Under the pieces are notes generated by a model. The model saw nothing but the letters and a program-made list of their open reading frames with translations, did not search any database and was not told the origin of the DNA. From NCBI RefSeq assembly GCF_000826655.1, contig NZ_JXJO01000011.1:186001-250000 (forward strand): 64,000 nucleotides of DNA. Direction: 5' to 3'. Position numbers and translations under genes: made by a program. Positions 56,461 through 64,000 of the stretch are shown here, piece after piece (position 1 is the stretch's first letter; every line of letters starts with the position of its first letter). Origin of the DNA: Psychroserpens damuponensis. Lineage in GTDB: Bacteria > Bacteroidota > Bacteroidia > Flavobacteriales > Flavobacteriaceae.

Positions 56461-57384
56461 ATGATTTCAAATTTTTTTAGCAAATCAAAACCAATACACT
56501 ACATCGTTGTTAGTGTCGTACTATTATTGGTTTTTGTTTTGGTAAGATTTACGATGTTTTCTGAAGAATTTAATTTAGTAATTCTTGCCAAACAATTAGG
56601 GCTATTTCTTATCGCATTGTGTTCTATTTTTATTTTAGATTTCTTAGTTAGCCGTAATAGCTTAACCAAAAAGAATAGTTATAACATACTACTGTTTGTA
56701 CTGTATTTTGCCATTTTACCTCAAGCTACATTGAACGCTAATTTATTATTTGCTAACTTTTTTATCCTTTTAGCCTTAAGACGAATTGTAAGTTTAAGAT
56801 CTCAAAAAGATGTTAAAAAAAAGTTGTTTGATGCTTCAATTTGGATTTCTATAGCCACTCTTTTTTACTTTTGGTCGGCTTTATTTTTTATAATGATTGT
56901 CGCAGCTTTACTGGTTTACGTTATTACAGATGTAAAAAATTATTTAATACCAGTTGTAGGTATAGCTACTGTAGCCATCATTGCAATCTCTTATTTTATT
57001 GTTAGTGATAAGGACATATTTAACTATGTTAGTGGTTTATTTGATTACAGCGTAGACTTTAGTGCCTTAAATTCTAAACGAATAATAATTGGTGCAACAC
57101 TATTATTTTCATTTGGCTTATGGTCGTTGTTTTATTATATAAAAAATATAACATCTCAAATGAAGAGTTATAGACCTTCTTTTAAACTTATAATATTATC
57201 AACTATTATTGGAATAGTGATAATTGGAATAGCGCCTTCAAAAAATGGAAGTGAGTTTCTATTTCTATTTGCACCTTTATCTATAATTATGACCAATTAT
57301 ATTGAAGTAATTTCTGAAAAATGGTTTAAAGAAACACTGCTTTGGGTGCTTATTTTAACACCAATAGTTTTATTAATGCTGTAG
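56461..57384 (+). CDS. DUF6427 polytopic membrane protein
   Basis: 307 residues with about nine hydrophobic helices and short loops. A region rich in Arg, Lys, Ser and Asn (LRRIVSLRSQKDVKKK) lies after the fourth helix. I recall this family as DUF6427 in flavobacteria. Its membrane layout resembles integral membrane proteins of unknown transport or synthesis role. It converges on upp with 12 bases of overlap. Confidence 0.78.
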   Translation: MISNFFSKSKPIHYIVVSVVLLLVFVLVRFTMFSEEFNLVILAKQLGLFLIALCSIFILDFLVSRNSLTKKNSYNILLFVLYFAILPQATLNANLLFANFFILLALRRIVSLRSQKDVKKKLFDASIWISIATLFYFWSALFFIMIVAALLVYVITDVKNYLIPVVGIATVAIIAISYFIVSDKDIFNYVSGLFDYSVDFSALNSKRIIIGATLLFSFGLWSLFYYIKNITSQMKSYRPSFKLIILSTIIGIVIIGIAPSKNGSEFLFLFAPLSIIMTNYIEVISEKWFKETLLWVLILTPIVLLML

Positions 57385-58032
57385 TTTTTTTCCAAAAGCT
57401 AAATCTCCTGCATCACCTAATCCAGGAACAATATAACCTTTATCACTTAGCGTTTTATCTACAGCAGCAATCCATAGGTGTGTATCTTTTCCGAAGTGAT
57501 CATTAATAAAATCAACGCCATCTTGAGCTCCAATAACACTTACAATATGAATGTTTTTTGGCGTGCCAAAAGGTTTTAGGGCTTCAAAAGTAGCAACCAT
57601 AGATTGACCTGTTGCTAACATAGGATCTGCAAGAATTAGTGTTTTGCCTTCTAGACTTGGGCATGCCAAATATTCTACAATAATTTCAAAAGTTTCTGGG
57701 TTGTCTTTATGATGCCTATATGCAGAAATAAATGCATTTTCTGCCTCATCAAAATAGTTTAAGAGTCCGTTGTGAAGTGGTACACCAGCTCTTAAAATTG
57801 AGCACAAAACAATATCATCACTATATAGTTTAGTCTCAATTTCACCTAGAGGAGTTGTGGTTGTTTTAGCTGAAAAATCTAAGGTTTTACTCATTTCATA
57901 GCATAAAACTTCACCTATACGTTCAATGTTTCGCCTAAAGCGCATTCGATCGGTTTGAATGTTAACATCTCTAATTTCTGAAACAAATGAATTTAATATA
58001 GAATTTTCTTGTGATAAATTATGAATATGCAT
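57373..58032 (-). CDS. upp: uracil phosphoribosyltransferase
   Basis: 219 residues. The PRPP-binding motif DPMLATGQSM is near residue 136, with LRAGVPLHNG and VPGLGDAGDLAFG, the latter being the uracil-binding C-terminus. It salvages uracil to UMP. It is divergent from the DUF4254 gene, with an inverted repeat in the spacer. Confidence 0.96.
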   Translation of the reverse strand: MHIHNLSQENSILNSFVSEIRDVNIQTDRMRFRRNIERIGEVLCYEMSKTLDFSAKTTTTPLGEIETKLYSDDIVLCSILRAGVPLHNGLLNYFDEAENAFISAYRHHKDNPETFEIIVEYLACPSLEGKTLILADPMLATGQSMVATFEALKPFGTPKNIHIVSVIGAQDGVDFINDHFGKDTHLWIAAVDKTLSDKGYIVPGLGDAGDLAFGKKLQH

Positions 58033-58037
58033 AGTTG

Positions 58038-58058
58038 AGTGTTCATTTTATGAACGCT
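58038..58058. promoter_or_regulatory. inverted repeat before upp
   Basis: GTTCAT (58041-58046) and ATGAAC (58050-58055) form an exact inverted repeat over TTT. Two Watson-Crick pairs and one G-T pair extend it outward to 58038 and 58058. It begins 6 bases upstream of the upp start codon and could bind a regulator of upp or of the divergent gene. Confidence 0.4.
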
Positions 58059-58076
58059 AAAGTTAATAAATACCCA

Positions 58077-58084
58077 TATATTTG
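58077..58084 (+). promoter_or_regulatory. -7 box TATATTTG before the DUF4254 gene
   Basis: An exact TAnnTTTG match, predicting a start near 58088 and a 16-base leader to ATG 58104. It lies downstream of a possible TTG start at 58035, which rules that codon out. Confidence 0.6.
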
Positions 58085-58103
58085 TAGTCTAAATTTTTAT
58101 ATT

Positions 58104-58712
58104 ATGTTTTCAGAAAAAGCCAATAAAATATTTCAAGATGTGATAGCAAAATATCACGTTATTAATACCGTTGATCAACCGTTTACTAATCAGTATGATA
58201 AAGATTCAAACTTATTAGAACATTTACTCTATAGAAAATGTTGGATTGATACTGTGCAATGGCATTATGAAGACATAATTCGTGATCCTCAAATTGATCC
58301 TGTTGCTGCTTTAAAGCTAAAACGCCAAATTGATGCGTCTAACCAAGATAGAACAGATATGGTAGAATACATTGATAGCTATTTTTTAGAAAAATATAAG
58401 GCAGTTACTCCAAAAGAAAATGCGACTATAAATACCGAAAGTCCGGCTTGGGGAATCGATAGATTATCCATTTTAGCACTTAAAGTGTATCACATGAACG
58501 AAGAAGCAACTCGTGACGATGCTTCAGCTGAACATAGAGCAGCATGTCAAACAAAGTTAGACGTTTTATTAGACCAACGTGTAGATTTATCAACAGCAAT
58601 TGATACGCTTATTGATGACATTAGTAAAGGTGATAAGTACATGAAAGTGTATAAGCAAATGAAAATGTATAATGACGATGAACTTAATCCTGTGTTACGT
58701 TCACAAAAGTAA
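58104..58712 (+). CDS. DUF4254 protein
   Basis: 202 residues, soluble, mostly helical and rich in Asp, Glu, Arg and Lys. It matches DUF4254 (N-terminus FSEKANKIFQDVI, then the NLLEHLLYRKCWIDTVQWHYED segment and AWGIDRLSILALK). These proteins commonly neighbour a glycosyltransferase family 9 gene in Bacteroidota, as here, so a role in lipopolysaccharide or cell-envelope assembly is possible. The start was moved from a TTG at 58035 to ATG 58104 because the promoter lies between them. A hairpin follows the stop. Confidence 0.88.
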   Translation: MFSEKANKIFQDVIAKYHVINTVDQPFTNQYDKDSNLLEHLLYRKCWIDTVQWHYEDIIRDPQIDPVAALKLKRQIDASNQDRTDMVEYIDSYFLEKYKAVTPKENATINTESPAWGIDRLSILALKVYHMNEEATRDDASAEHRAACQTKLDVLLDQRVDLSTAIDTLIDDISKGDKYMKVYKQMKMYNDDELNPVLRSQK

Positions 58713-58731
58713 ATAGATTTCCAAATCTAAT

Positions 58732-58755
58732 ACCTTCCCTTTTTTTGGGGAAGGT
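58732..58755 (+). terminator. hairpin with T-run after the DUF4254 gene
   Basis: ACCTTCCC (58732-58739) pairs exactly with GGGAAGGT (58748-58755). T-rich sequence follows. A second AT-rich stem follows at once (TTTTGATT/AATCAAAA, 58759-58780). It may be a terminator or a dispersed repeat of the kind seen between flavobacterial genes. Confidence 0.6.
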
Positions 58756-58798
58756 GGTTTTTGATTTTTGTTAATCAAAACACTCACGGGTTTCTAAC

Positions 58799-59818
58799 AT
58801 GAAAAAACCAAATCATATCCTAGTCATTCGGCTCTCAGCAATGGGAGACGTTGCAATGACGGTTCCTGTATTGCGAGCACTTATAGCACAACATCCTCAT
58901 GTAAAACTTACGGTTTTAACCAAACCATTTTTTACGCCTTTTTTTAGAGACCTTACTAATGTTACAATTGTTTCAGCCCAAATAAAAGGTAAACATAAAG
59001 GTGTTTTAGGTTTGTTTAAACTCTCTAAAGAACTCAAGCGTTTAGATATTGATTGTATTGCAGATTTACACAATGTTTTAAGAAGTAAGATTTTAAAGTT
59101 TTTTCTCTTCGGAAAGCAAGTCGTGCAGTTAGATAAAGGTCGTGATGAAAAGAAAGCTTTGGTTGACGGAGAATCGTTTAAGCAATTAAAATCAACACAT
59201 CAACGCTATGCAGATGTATTTGAAAAACTAGGATTCCCAATTGATTTGAGTCAGCCTATTTTTCCAAAGAAAGAAAACCTAAAAGAAGACTATTTAAAGG
59301 TTATTGGTAACGATACAAAACCGTGGATTGGAATTGCGCCTTTTGCCGCTTTTGATGGTAAAATGTATCCTTTAGATTTAATGACTACGGTTATAGAAAC
59401 GCTTTCTAAAGATTATAAAGTATTATTGTTTGGTGCAGGCAATGAAGAAAAAATAATATTAAATACGCTTGCCAAGCATGGTGAGTCTATTGTTAATCTT
59501 GCAGGTCAATTTTCATTAAATGAAGAGTTGGATATTATTTCAAACTTAGACCTAATGCTTGCAATGGATTCTGGAAACGCACATATTGCAGCTATGTTAG
59601 GTGTAAAAGTAATTACCGTTTGGGGAATTACTCATCCATATGCAGGATTTTTACCTTTTAACACAACATTAGACGCTACAATTTTAGCAGATAGAATAAA
59701 ATATCCTAAAATACCAACGTCTATCTATGGTAATAAACGTCCAGAAGACTATGAAAACGCGATGCGCACCATTTCTCCAAATACCATAGTGTCTAAAATA
59801 ATAAATGCCTTAAAATAA
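58799..59818 (+). CDS. family 9 glycosyltransferase (heptosyltransferase-like)
   Basis: 339 residues, GT-B fold. The N-terminus LVIRLSAMGDVAMTVPVLRAL is the signature of ADP-heptose:LPS heptosyltransferases. The C-terminal FSLNEELDIISNLDLMLAMDSGNAHIAAMLG segment carries the family DSGxxHxAA motif. It probably builds the core of lipopolysaccharide. It has no visible promoter of its own beyond the hairpin upstream, so it may depend on readthrough. Confidence 0.92.
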   Translation: MKKPNHILVIRLSAMGDVAMTVPVLRALIAQHPHVKLTVLTKPFFTPFFRDLTNVTIVSAQIKGKHKGVLGLFKLSKELKRLDIDCIADLHNVLRSKILKFFLFGKQVVQLDKGRDEKKALVDGESFKQLKSTHQRYADVFEKLGFPIDLSQPIFPKKENLKEDYLKVIGNDTKPWIGIAPFAAFDGKMYPLDLMTTVIETLSKDYKVLLFGAGNEEKIILNTLAKHGESIVNLAGQFSLNEELDIISNLDLMLAMDSGNAHIAAMLGVKVITVWGITHPYAGFLPFNTTLDATILADRIKYPKIPTSIYGNKRPEDYENAMRTISPNTIVSKIINALK

Positions 59819-59847
59819 AAAAGCCTCGCTCCAAAAGAACGAGGCAA
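59818..59847 (-). terminator. rho-independent terminator on the minus strand
   Basis: GCCTCG (59823-59828) pairs with CGAGGC (59840-59845). Read on the minus strand it is followed by a T-run (from the plus-strand AAAAAA). It lies about 200 bases downstream of the reductase stop at 60052, or it ends a short separate minus-strand RNA. On the plus strand no T-run follows. Confidence 0.7.
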
Positions 59848-60051
59848 GATTTAGAATTTTTAGATAATCCCTATGATTAAATCCTAATCTAGAGCGAAAG
59901 TATTTTGATTAATACTAGCTAAAAAGAATAGGTAAGAAAATCTTTTATTTTTTCGACAAAGCGCTCGTTTTTAGGGTTTAAACTCAATTAAATAGGATGA
60001 ATTGTATTTTAACCTTTTTAATTTTATAATATTTACGGCATATTTTTTTAG
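59848..60051. other. gene-free 204-base spacer with paired segments
   Basis: No protein frame is supported here. AGTATT (59899-59904) pairs with AATACT (59911-59916). GAGCG (59892-59896) could pair with CGCTC (59962-59966). A terminator closes it on the minus strand. It may be a 3' untranslated region of the reductase gene or a small RNA; nothing proves either. Confidence 0.3.
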
Positions 60052-61107
60052 TTATACATCATCATAATCAACCTTAATTGTTGGAGTTGTGGGCTGTGCT
60101 TGACAGGTTAAAATGAGGCCGTCGGCTAATTCACCATCGGTTAAAATATTATTTTGTCTCATAATAGCTTCGCCTTCGGTAACTTTTGCAATACAACTAC
60201 TACAAATGCCGCCTTGACAAGAATAAGGTGCATCAATATCTTCATCTAATGCAGCTTCCAAAATGGTTTGTTTTTGAGACATTTCAAAAGTAAAAGTTTC
60301 ATCATCTACTAAAACTGATATTTGAGATTTTCCACTTGCAACAGCACCTTCTGTAACAACCGCAGGTTTTGCAGCTTTAAAAAGTTCGAAATGAATACGG
60401 TCTTCGTTGGTACCATGACTTGTTAAAACATCTTTTACTGTATGAATCACACCTTCAGGACCACATAAATAATAAGCATCCACATCAATATGTTTGTACT
60501 TATTTTTCATAACATAATTAACTGTACTCTTCTCAATACGTCCAAAAATAGCATCGTCTTCATCTGCTTGACTAAAAACAAATTGTATCCCAAAACGATC
60601 TTTATACTCGTGTTGCAGTTGTAACAATTCATTTAAAAACATGGTGTCTTCTGTTTTTTTGTTACCATAAACAAGTATGATTTTACTTAAAACCTCTTCC
60701 TCCAAAGCACATTTAATAATACTCAAGATGGGAGTGATCCCACTTCCAGCAGCAAATAAACCAATATTTTTAGTTTTAGAATCGTTAGGCTCAAATATAA
60801 AACGTCCCTTTGGAGGCGCTACTTCTAACACATCACCAACAGTTAAATTTTTATTAGCATGTGCAGAAAAAGTTCCATCTATAACTTCTTTGACAGCAAC
60901 TTTTAGTTCGCCACTTTTTGGAGAAGTACACAACGAATAGTCTCGTCGTATTTCATTGCCATTAAGTTCTGTTTTTAAAGTAATATACTGTCCTGCTTTA
61001 AATTGAAAAGTATCTTTTAATTCCTTCGGAAGGTCAAAACTTATAGTAACTGCATTTTCAGTTTCTTTAGTGATATCTTTAATTGAGAGCTTATGAAATT
61101 GTGACAT
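60052..61107 (-). CDS. 2Fe-2S ferredoxin/NAD(P)H reductase (PaaE-like)
   Basis: 351 residues from ATG 61107; upstream in-frame ATG 61152 would add 15 residues that are not family-like. An FAD-binding domain (about 5-105, with RRDYSLCTSP) is followed by an NAD(P)-binding domain (GLFAAGSGITPILSI) and a C-terminal plant-type 2Fe-2S domain (about 265-351). The cluster ligands appear as CQGGICSSC plus a later LTCQA. It resembles phenylacetyl-CoA epoxidase reductase PaaE, but no paaABCD genes are present. It could feed electrons to another oxygenase such as AlkB. Confidence 0.9.
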   Translation of the reverse strand: MSQFHKLSIKDITKETENAVTISFDLPKELKDTFQFKAGQYITLKTELNGNEIRRDYSLCTSPKSGELKVAVKEVIDGTFSAHANKNLTVGDVLEVAPPKGRFIFEPNDSKTKNIGLFAAGSGITPILSIIKCALEEEVLSKIILVYGNKKTEDTMFLNELLQLQHEYKDRFGIQFVFSQADEDDAIFGRIEKSTVNYVMKNKYKHIDVDAYYLCGPEGVIHTVKDVLTSHGTNEDRIHFELFKAAKPAVVTEGAVASGKSQISVLVDDETFTFEMSQKQTILEAALDEDIDAPYSCQGGICSSCIAKVTEGEAIMRQNNILTDGELADGLILTCQAQPTTPTIKVDYDDV

Positions 61108-61204
61108 ATTATATTTTTTTGTAAAAATAATGAAGCTTGCACACTTTGTCATTTTTTTAGATGAAAATTTATTACCTAATAGTTTTATGCATAAGAATAT
61201 TATG

Positions 61205-61212
61205 TATATTTG
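61205..61212 (+). promoter_or_regulatory. -7 box TATATTTG abutting the padR gene
   Basis: An exact TAnnTTTG match followed by GTCT and then the ATG at 61217, the same spacing as at holB. The mRNA should have essentially no leader. Confidence 0.6.
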
Positions 61213-61216
61213 GTCT

Positions 61217-61555
61217 ATGGCAAATTCTAAGTTATATAAAGGCAGTTTGGTTACTATAATTTTAAAACTTTTAAACGAAAGTGATAAAATGTATGGTTAT
61301 GAAATCACTCAAAAAGTTAAAGAACTCACTAAAGGAGAATTGAAAATTACCGAAGGCGCTTTATATCCTGCACTTCATAAATTAGAAGCAGAAGGATTAT
61401 TAGAAGTTGAGGTTAAAAAGGTAGATAATAGGCTTAGAAAATATTATAAACTTACTGAAAAAGGTAGCAAAGAAACTGTTAGTAAATTACATGAGTTGCA
61501 AGAGTATATCAAAACAATGCAAGTTTTGGTGAACCCTAAATTGAGTTTAGAATAA
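61217..61555 (+). CDS. PadR-family transcriptional regulator
   Basis: 112 residues from ATG 61217. The winged-helix DNA-binding segment covers YGYEITQKVKELTKGELKITEGALYPALHKLE (split here across helices 2 and 3), ending in YYKLTEKG, typical of PadR. The upstream in-frame ATG at 61130 would add 29 unrelated residues and lies before the promoter. PadR repressors often control their own operon and an adjacent transporter. The stop overlaps the next start by one base. The operator is not identified. Confidence 0.92.
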   Translation: MANSKLYKGSLVTIILKLLNESDKMYGYEITQKVKELTKGELKITEGALYPALHKLEAEGLLEVEVKKVDNRLRKYYKLTEKGSKETVSKLHELQEYIKTMQVLVNPKLSLE

Positions 61556-62208
61556 TGTTGAAACTAGATAAAGAAAACATACAATTTATAGATAATTATC
61601 TAGAAAATTCAGATATTTTTTATGCTGATATTCGCATGGAAATGACAGATCATGTTGCTTCGGAAATTGAACAACTCATGGAGACTGAAGGTGGAGATTT
61701 CTATGAGACATTTAAGTTTTATATGGTAAGTAACAAATCTATAGTATTAGAAAATAATAAACAATTTATTAAATGTGCTGATACATCTATACTTAAAAGA
61801 TTGTGGATTGACCTAAGTAAACTAACAACATTAGTCATTTTTAGTTTGATATTTTTTATAAGTTATAAGTGGTTGTCTACTATTGAAGTTGAAGGTTTAA
61901 GGGATTATATGGCACTATTTCCAATGGTATCTATAGTACCATTTTGCATAGTATATGTTATTGCGTTAAATATATTTAAGCTACCTCGATTTTCTGGTAT
62001 TGAGCGTTTGGCGTTTTTGTATATGATTGGTTTTCAGTTGTTTCATTTTATGTGTGCTTTTTCTGGACTGTATATTAAAAGCAAAAGCAACTTCTATATT
62101 GTAGCTATTGTAATAGCTGTTATTGGGACATTGAGTTTACTAATCATAAAAATTACTTTAAACATCATTAGACAATATCGTAAAGATTATAAATGTATGA
62201 CATCATAA
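61555..62208 (+). CDS. PadR-linked four-helix membrane protein
   Basis: 217 residues. An acidic N-terminal part (about 1-85) contains the segment EMTDHVASEIEQLME and is followed by about four hydrophobic helices. The next gene encodes a related protein. Small membrane proteins of this kind, with an EL(V/T)DH-type helix, commonly follow PadR regulators and may sense or transmit an envelope signal. The function is inferred only from place. The stop is 2 bases before the next start. Confidence 0.7.
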   Translation: MLKLDKENIQFIDNYLENSDIFYADIRMEMTDHVASEIEQLMETEGGDFYETFKFYMVSNKSIVLENNKQFIKCADTSILKRLWIDLSKLTTLVIFSLIFFISYKWLSTIEVEGLRDYMALFPMVSIVPFCIVYVIALNIFKLPRFSGIERLAFLYMIGFQLFHFMCAFSGLYIKSKSNFYIVAIVIAVIGTLSLLIIKITLNIIRQYRKDYKCMTS

Positions 62209-62210
62209 AT

Positions 62211-62900
62211 ATGACCATTTCCCAAGAACAAATACAAGACCTCTATGCGTTTACAAGACAGCATTTTGTAGAGCATTATGATTTACAAACCGAACTTGTA
62301 GATCATTTAGCTAATGATATTGAAACGATTTGGGTTGAGCAGCCAAGCTTATCTTACCTAGAAGCTCGTGATAAAGCATTTAAAAAGTTTGGAATTTTTG
62401 GTTTTATGGATGTGGTGAGTCAACGCCAAAAAGCAATGGGTAAGCGCTATAATATGTATTTATGGCAAGAATTTAAAAAGTGGGTTACATTTCCGAAGTT
62501 ATTAATAACACTAACAATTTATTTTGGGTTTTACACGATGCTTTCTTTTGGTATAGCATTTTATGTATTGGTAGGAACTTACTCTATAATTGCTATTTGG
62601 AGTATTTATAAAAGCATACAATTGAATAGGCAGTTTAAACTTAGAAAGAAAAAATCTAATAAAAAGTGGATGCTTGAGGAGATCATATTTAAACAAGCTG
62701 GTGTTTCTGGATTATTATTGATGTCGCAATTTCCTTCTCTACACCAATTTTCTGATATGATGTTATCATCAAATAGCATGTTAAGCTTAGTGTCATTATG
62801 TGCTACATTATTTGTACTTTGGATGTACATTAGCTTTGAGCTCCTTCCAAATAAAGCCGAAGACCTTTTAAATGAAACCTATCCAGAATTTTCTTTGTAA
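62211..62900 (+). CDS. second PadR-linked membrane protein, paralogous to the previous
   Basis: 229 residues from ATG 62211; the ATG at 62193 would overlap the previous gene and lacks a family-like start. The N-terminal segment ELVDHLANDIETIWVE matches EMTDHVASEIEQLME of the preceding gene, and about four hydrophobic helices follow in the C-terminal part. The two proteins are probably partners that arose by duplication. It is part of the padR operon. Confidence 0.72.
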   Translation: MTISQEQIQDLYAFTRQHFVEHYDLQTELVDHLANDIETIWVEQPSLSYLEARDKAFKKFGIFGFMDVVSQRQKAMGKRYNMYLWQEFKKWVTFPKLLITLTIYFGFYTMLSFGIAFYVLVGTYSIIAIWSIYKSIQLNRQFKLRKKKSNKKWMLEEIIFKQAGVSGLLLMSQFPSLHQFSDMMLSSNSMLSLVSLCATLFVLWMYISFELLPNKAEDLLNETYPEFSL

Positions 62901-62952
62901 CAAATTTATAGTTTCTTCTACTAACATTTTAGAATAACCAATCAACCAAAAC

Positions 62953-64000
62953 ATGAGAATTAAGCAGTTTGTTAATTTAGAGTGGAAACAATTTTTTCGT
63001 TCAGCAAATTTTGGAAAGAGTATAGCTATTAAAATTTTTATGGGCTTTATGGCGCTTTATATGATAGGCGCTTTTTTGTTTGTAGGTATTATTTTATACA
63101 AAGCTCTACGTAAGTTTTTCCCTGAGATGGATCCAATTGAGGTTTTGAATAATTACCTAATTTATTGGATTTTAATTGAATTAGTACTGAGGTATTTCTT
63201 GCAAAAATTACCTGTACTCAATATCAAACCCTTATTGACTTTAACCGTTTCTAGACATAAAATTACCAATTATGTGTTAACTAAGTCGGCTTTATCCTTT
63301 TTTAATGTGATGTCCTTATTTTGGATCATTCCCTTTTGCATTACGCTACTTTTTAATGGTTATCCCGTAATTAATGTGTTGCCTTGGTTTGTTTCTTTAA
63401 TATGTATTGTTTTAATAATCAATTTTTTAAACTTTTTAATTAATAAAAAGAATATCTATTTCTATGCCATACTAGGTGTTTTAACTGTTGCTATTGGTTT
63501 AGAATATTATAACGTATTTGAAGTTTCGGTAGTTTGTGGTAAAGCGTTTAATGTACTTTATAATAATCCAATATTAACTATTGTACCAATGGTCATATTG
63601 ACCTTGGTGTATTATTTAAATTATAAAAACCTTAGAGGTCTTTTATTTCTAGATGCATCATTGAAACAAAAAACAGAGGAGGCTAAGACGCAAGATCTCA
63701 CTTGGACAAATCGTTTTGGAGACATTGCACCATTTTTACAATTAGATTTGAAATTGATTTGGAGAAACAAAAGACCTAGAATGACAGTTTTTTTATCCAT
63801 TTTATTTTTGTTGTATGGCCTTTATTTTTATACCAATGATAAAATGTTAGAAATACCAGTGATACTAGTTTTTGCTGGAATCTTTATAACAGGAATGTTT
63901 CTTTCAAACTTTGGTCAATTTATACCATGTTGGGACAGCTCGTATTATAGTATGATGATGTCACAAAATATTCCGTTGCGTAAATACTTAGATTCTAAAG
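62953..64000 (+). CDS. DUF5687 ABC-type membrane protein (cut by window edge)
   Basis: The frame opens at ATG 62953 and runs open to the window edge, about 349 residues. It has many hydrophobic helices and begins MRIKQFVNLEWKQFFRS, with LDLKLIWRNKRPRMTVFLS near the cut end. This matches DUF5687, flavobacterial membrane proteins that usually pair with an ABC ATPase, so the partner is probably just beyond the window. It may be co-transcribed with the padR operon. Confidence 0.78.
   Translation, partial: MRIKQFVNLEWKQFFRSANFGKSIAIKIFMGFMALYMIGAFLFVGIILYKALRKFFPEMDPIEVLNNYLIYWILIELVLRYFLQKLPVLNIKPLLTLTVSRHKITNYVLTKSALSFFNVMSLFWIIPFCITLLFNGYPVINVLPWFVSLICIVLIINFLNFLINKKNIYFYAILGVLTVAIGLEYYNVFEVSVVCGKAFNVLYNNPILTIVPMVILTLVYYLNYKNLRGLLFLDASLKQKTEEAKTQDLTWTNRFGDIAPFLQLDLKLIWRNKRPRMTVFLSILFLLYGLYFYTNDKMLEIPVILVFAGIFITGMFLSNFGQFIPCWDSSYYSMMMSQNIPLRKYLDSK

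Noticed and set aside
58035-58103. TTG 58035 as the start of the DUF4254 gene
   Set aside because: The promoter box at 58077-58084 lies downstream of it, and the extra 23 residues are not family-like.
61130-61216. Upstream ATG 61130 as the padR start
   Set aside because: The promoter is at 61205-61212 and the family begins at MANSKLYKG.
1-64000. Search for tRNA, rRNA, insertion sequences, prophage, CRISPR arrays or restriction systems
   Set aside because: None of the spacers shows a tRNA-like fold or repeat-spacer pattern, and no transposase, integrase or Cas protein is encoded.

Overview
The window is AT-rich chromosomal DNA from a member of the Bacteroidota, most likely a marine Flavobacteriaceae. 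The evidence is DUF4175, DUF4249, DUF4254, DUF4296, DUF4837, DUF5687, DUF6341, DUF6427 and DUF6909-type proteins, a TonB receptor with a carboxypeptidase-regulatory-like N-terminus, the Bacteroidota -7 promoter box TAnnTTTG before many genes, few purine-rich ribosome sites, and TTG/GTG starts. There is no rRNA, tRNA, CRISPR array or insertion sequence. No gene-free stretch exceeds about 235 bases.

Region 1 (1-26100) is mostly housekeeping. It holds an SPFH membrane protein, gltX, a solitary AlkB-type hydroxylase, a giant DUF4175 protein overlapping ybeY, mnmG flanked by two parS-like palindromes, a methyltransferase, an OmpH/Skp-like lipoprotein, a TonB receptor plus DUF4249 lipoprotein pair, holB, pgk, a MltD-like lytic transglycosylase plus DUF4837 lipoprotein, tatA, an M23 peptidase, a GH3-family enzyme and a DUF6909-type protein.

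Region 2 (26101-54753) is an exopolysaccharide cluster of about 28.6 kb. It starts with a two-membrane-segment protein shaped like a chain-length regulator. Next come dTDP-rhamnose genes (rfbB, rfbA, rfbC, rfbD), gmd and fcl for GDP-fucose, and an SGNH hydrolase followed by a broken MBOAT gene. A complete sulfate-activation set follows (cysQ, a tandem DUF2061 protein, cysC, cysD, cysN), then a DUF4296 lipoprotein and a sulfotransferase. The rest is a Wzx-like flippase, two Wzy/WaaL-type membrane proteins, glycosyltransferases, an epimerase, a WcaF acetyltransferase, ugd and uxs for UDP-glucuronate and UDP-xylose, and the initiating sugar-phosphate transferase. On the opposite strand are a GT4 glycosyltransferase and a CapK-like adenylate-forming enzyme. 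Together these predict a lipid-linked polysaccharide containing rhamnose, fucose and xylose or glucuronate, probably acetylated and sulfated from PAPS.

Region 3 (54857-64000) returns to housekeeping and membrane genes: purD, DUF6341, DUF6427, upp, DUF4254, a family 9 glycosyltransferase, an orphan ferredoxin/NAD(P)H reductase, and a PadR regulator followed by two paralogous membrane proteins and a DUF5687 transporter-like protein cut by the window edge.

Main points for a second look: the chimeric MBOAT/jelly-roll remnant at 33023-33343, the parS-like pair around mnmG, promoters placed so that holB and padR mRNAs should be leaderless, the sulfation module with its DUF4296 lipoprotein, a REP-like palindrome at 2344-2392, and an AATC repeat just before the TonB receptor start.
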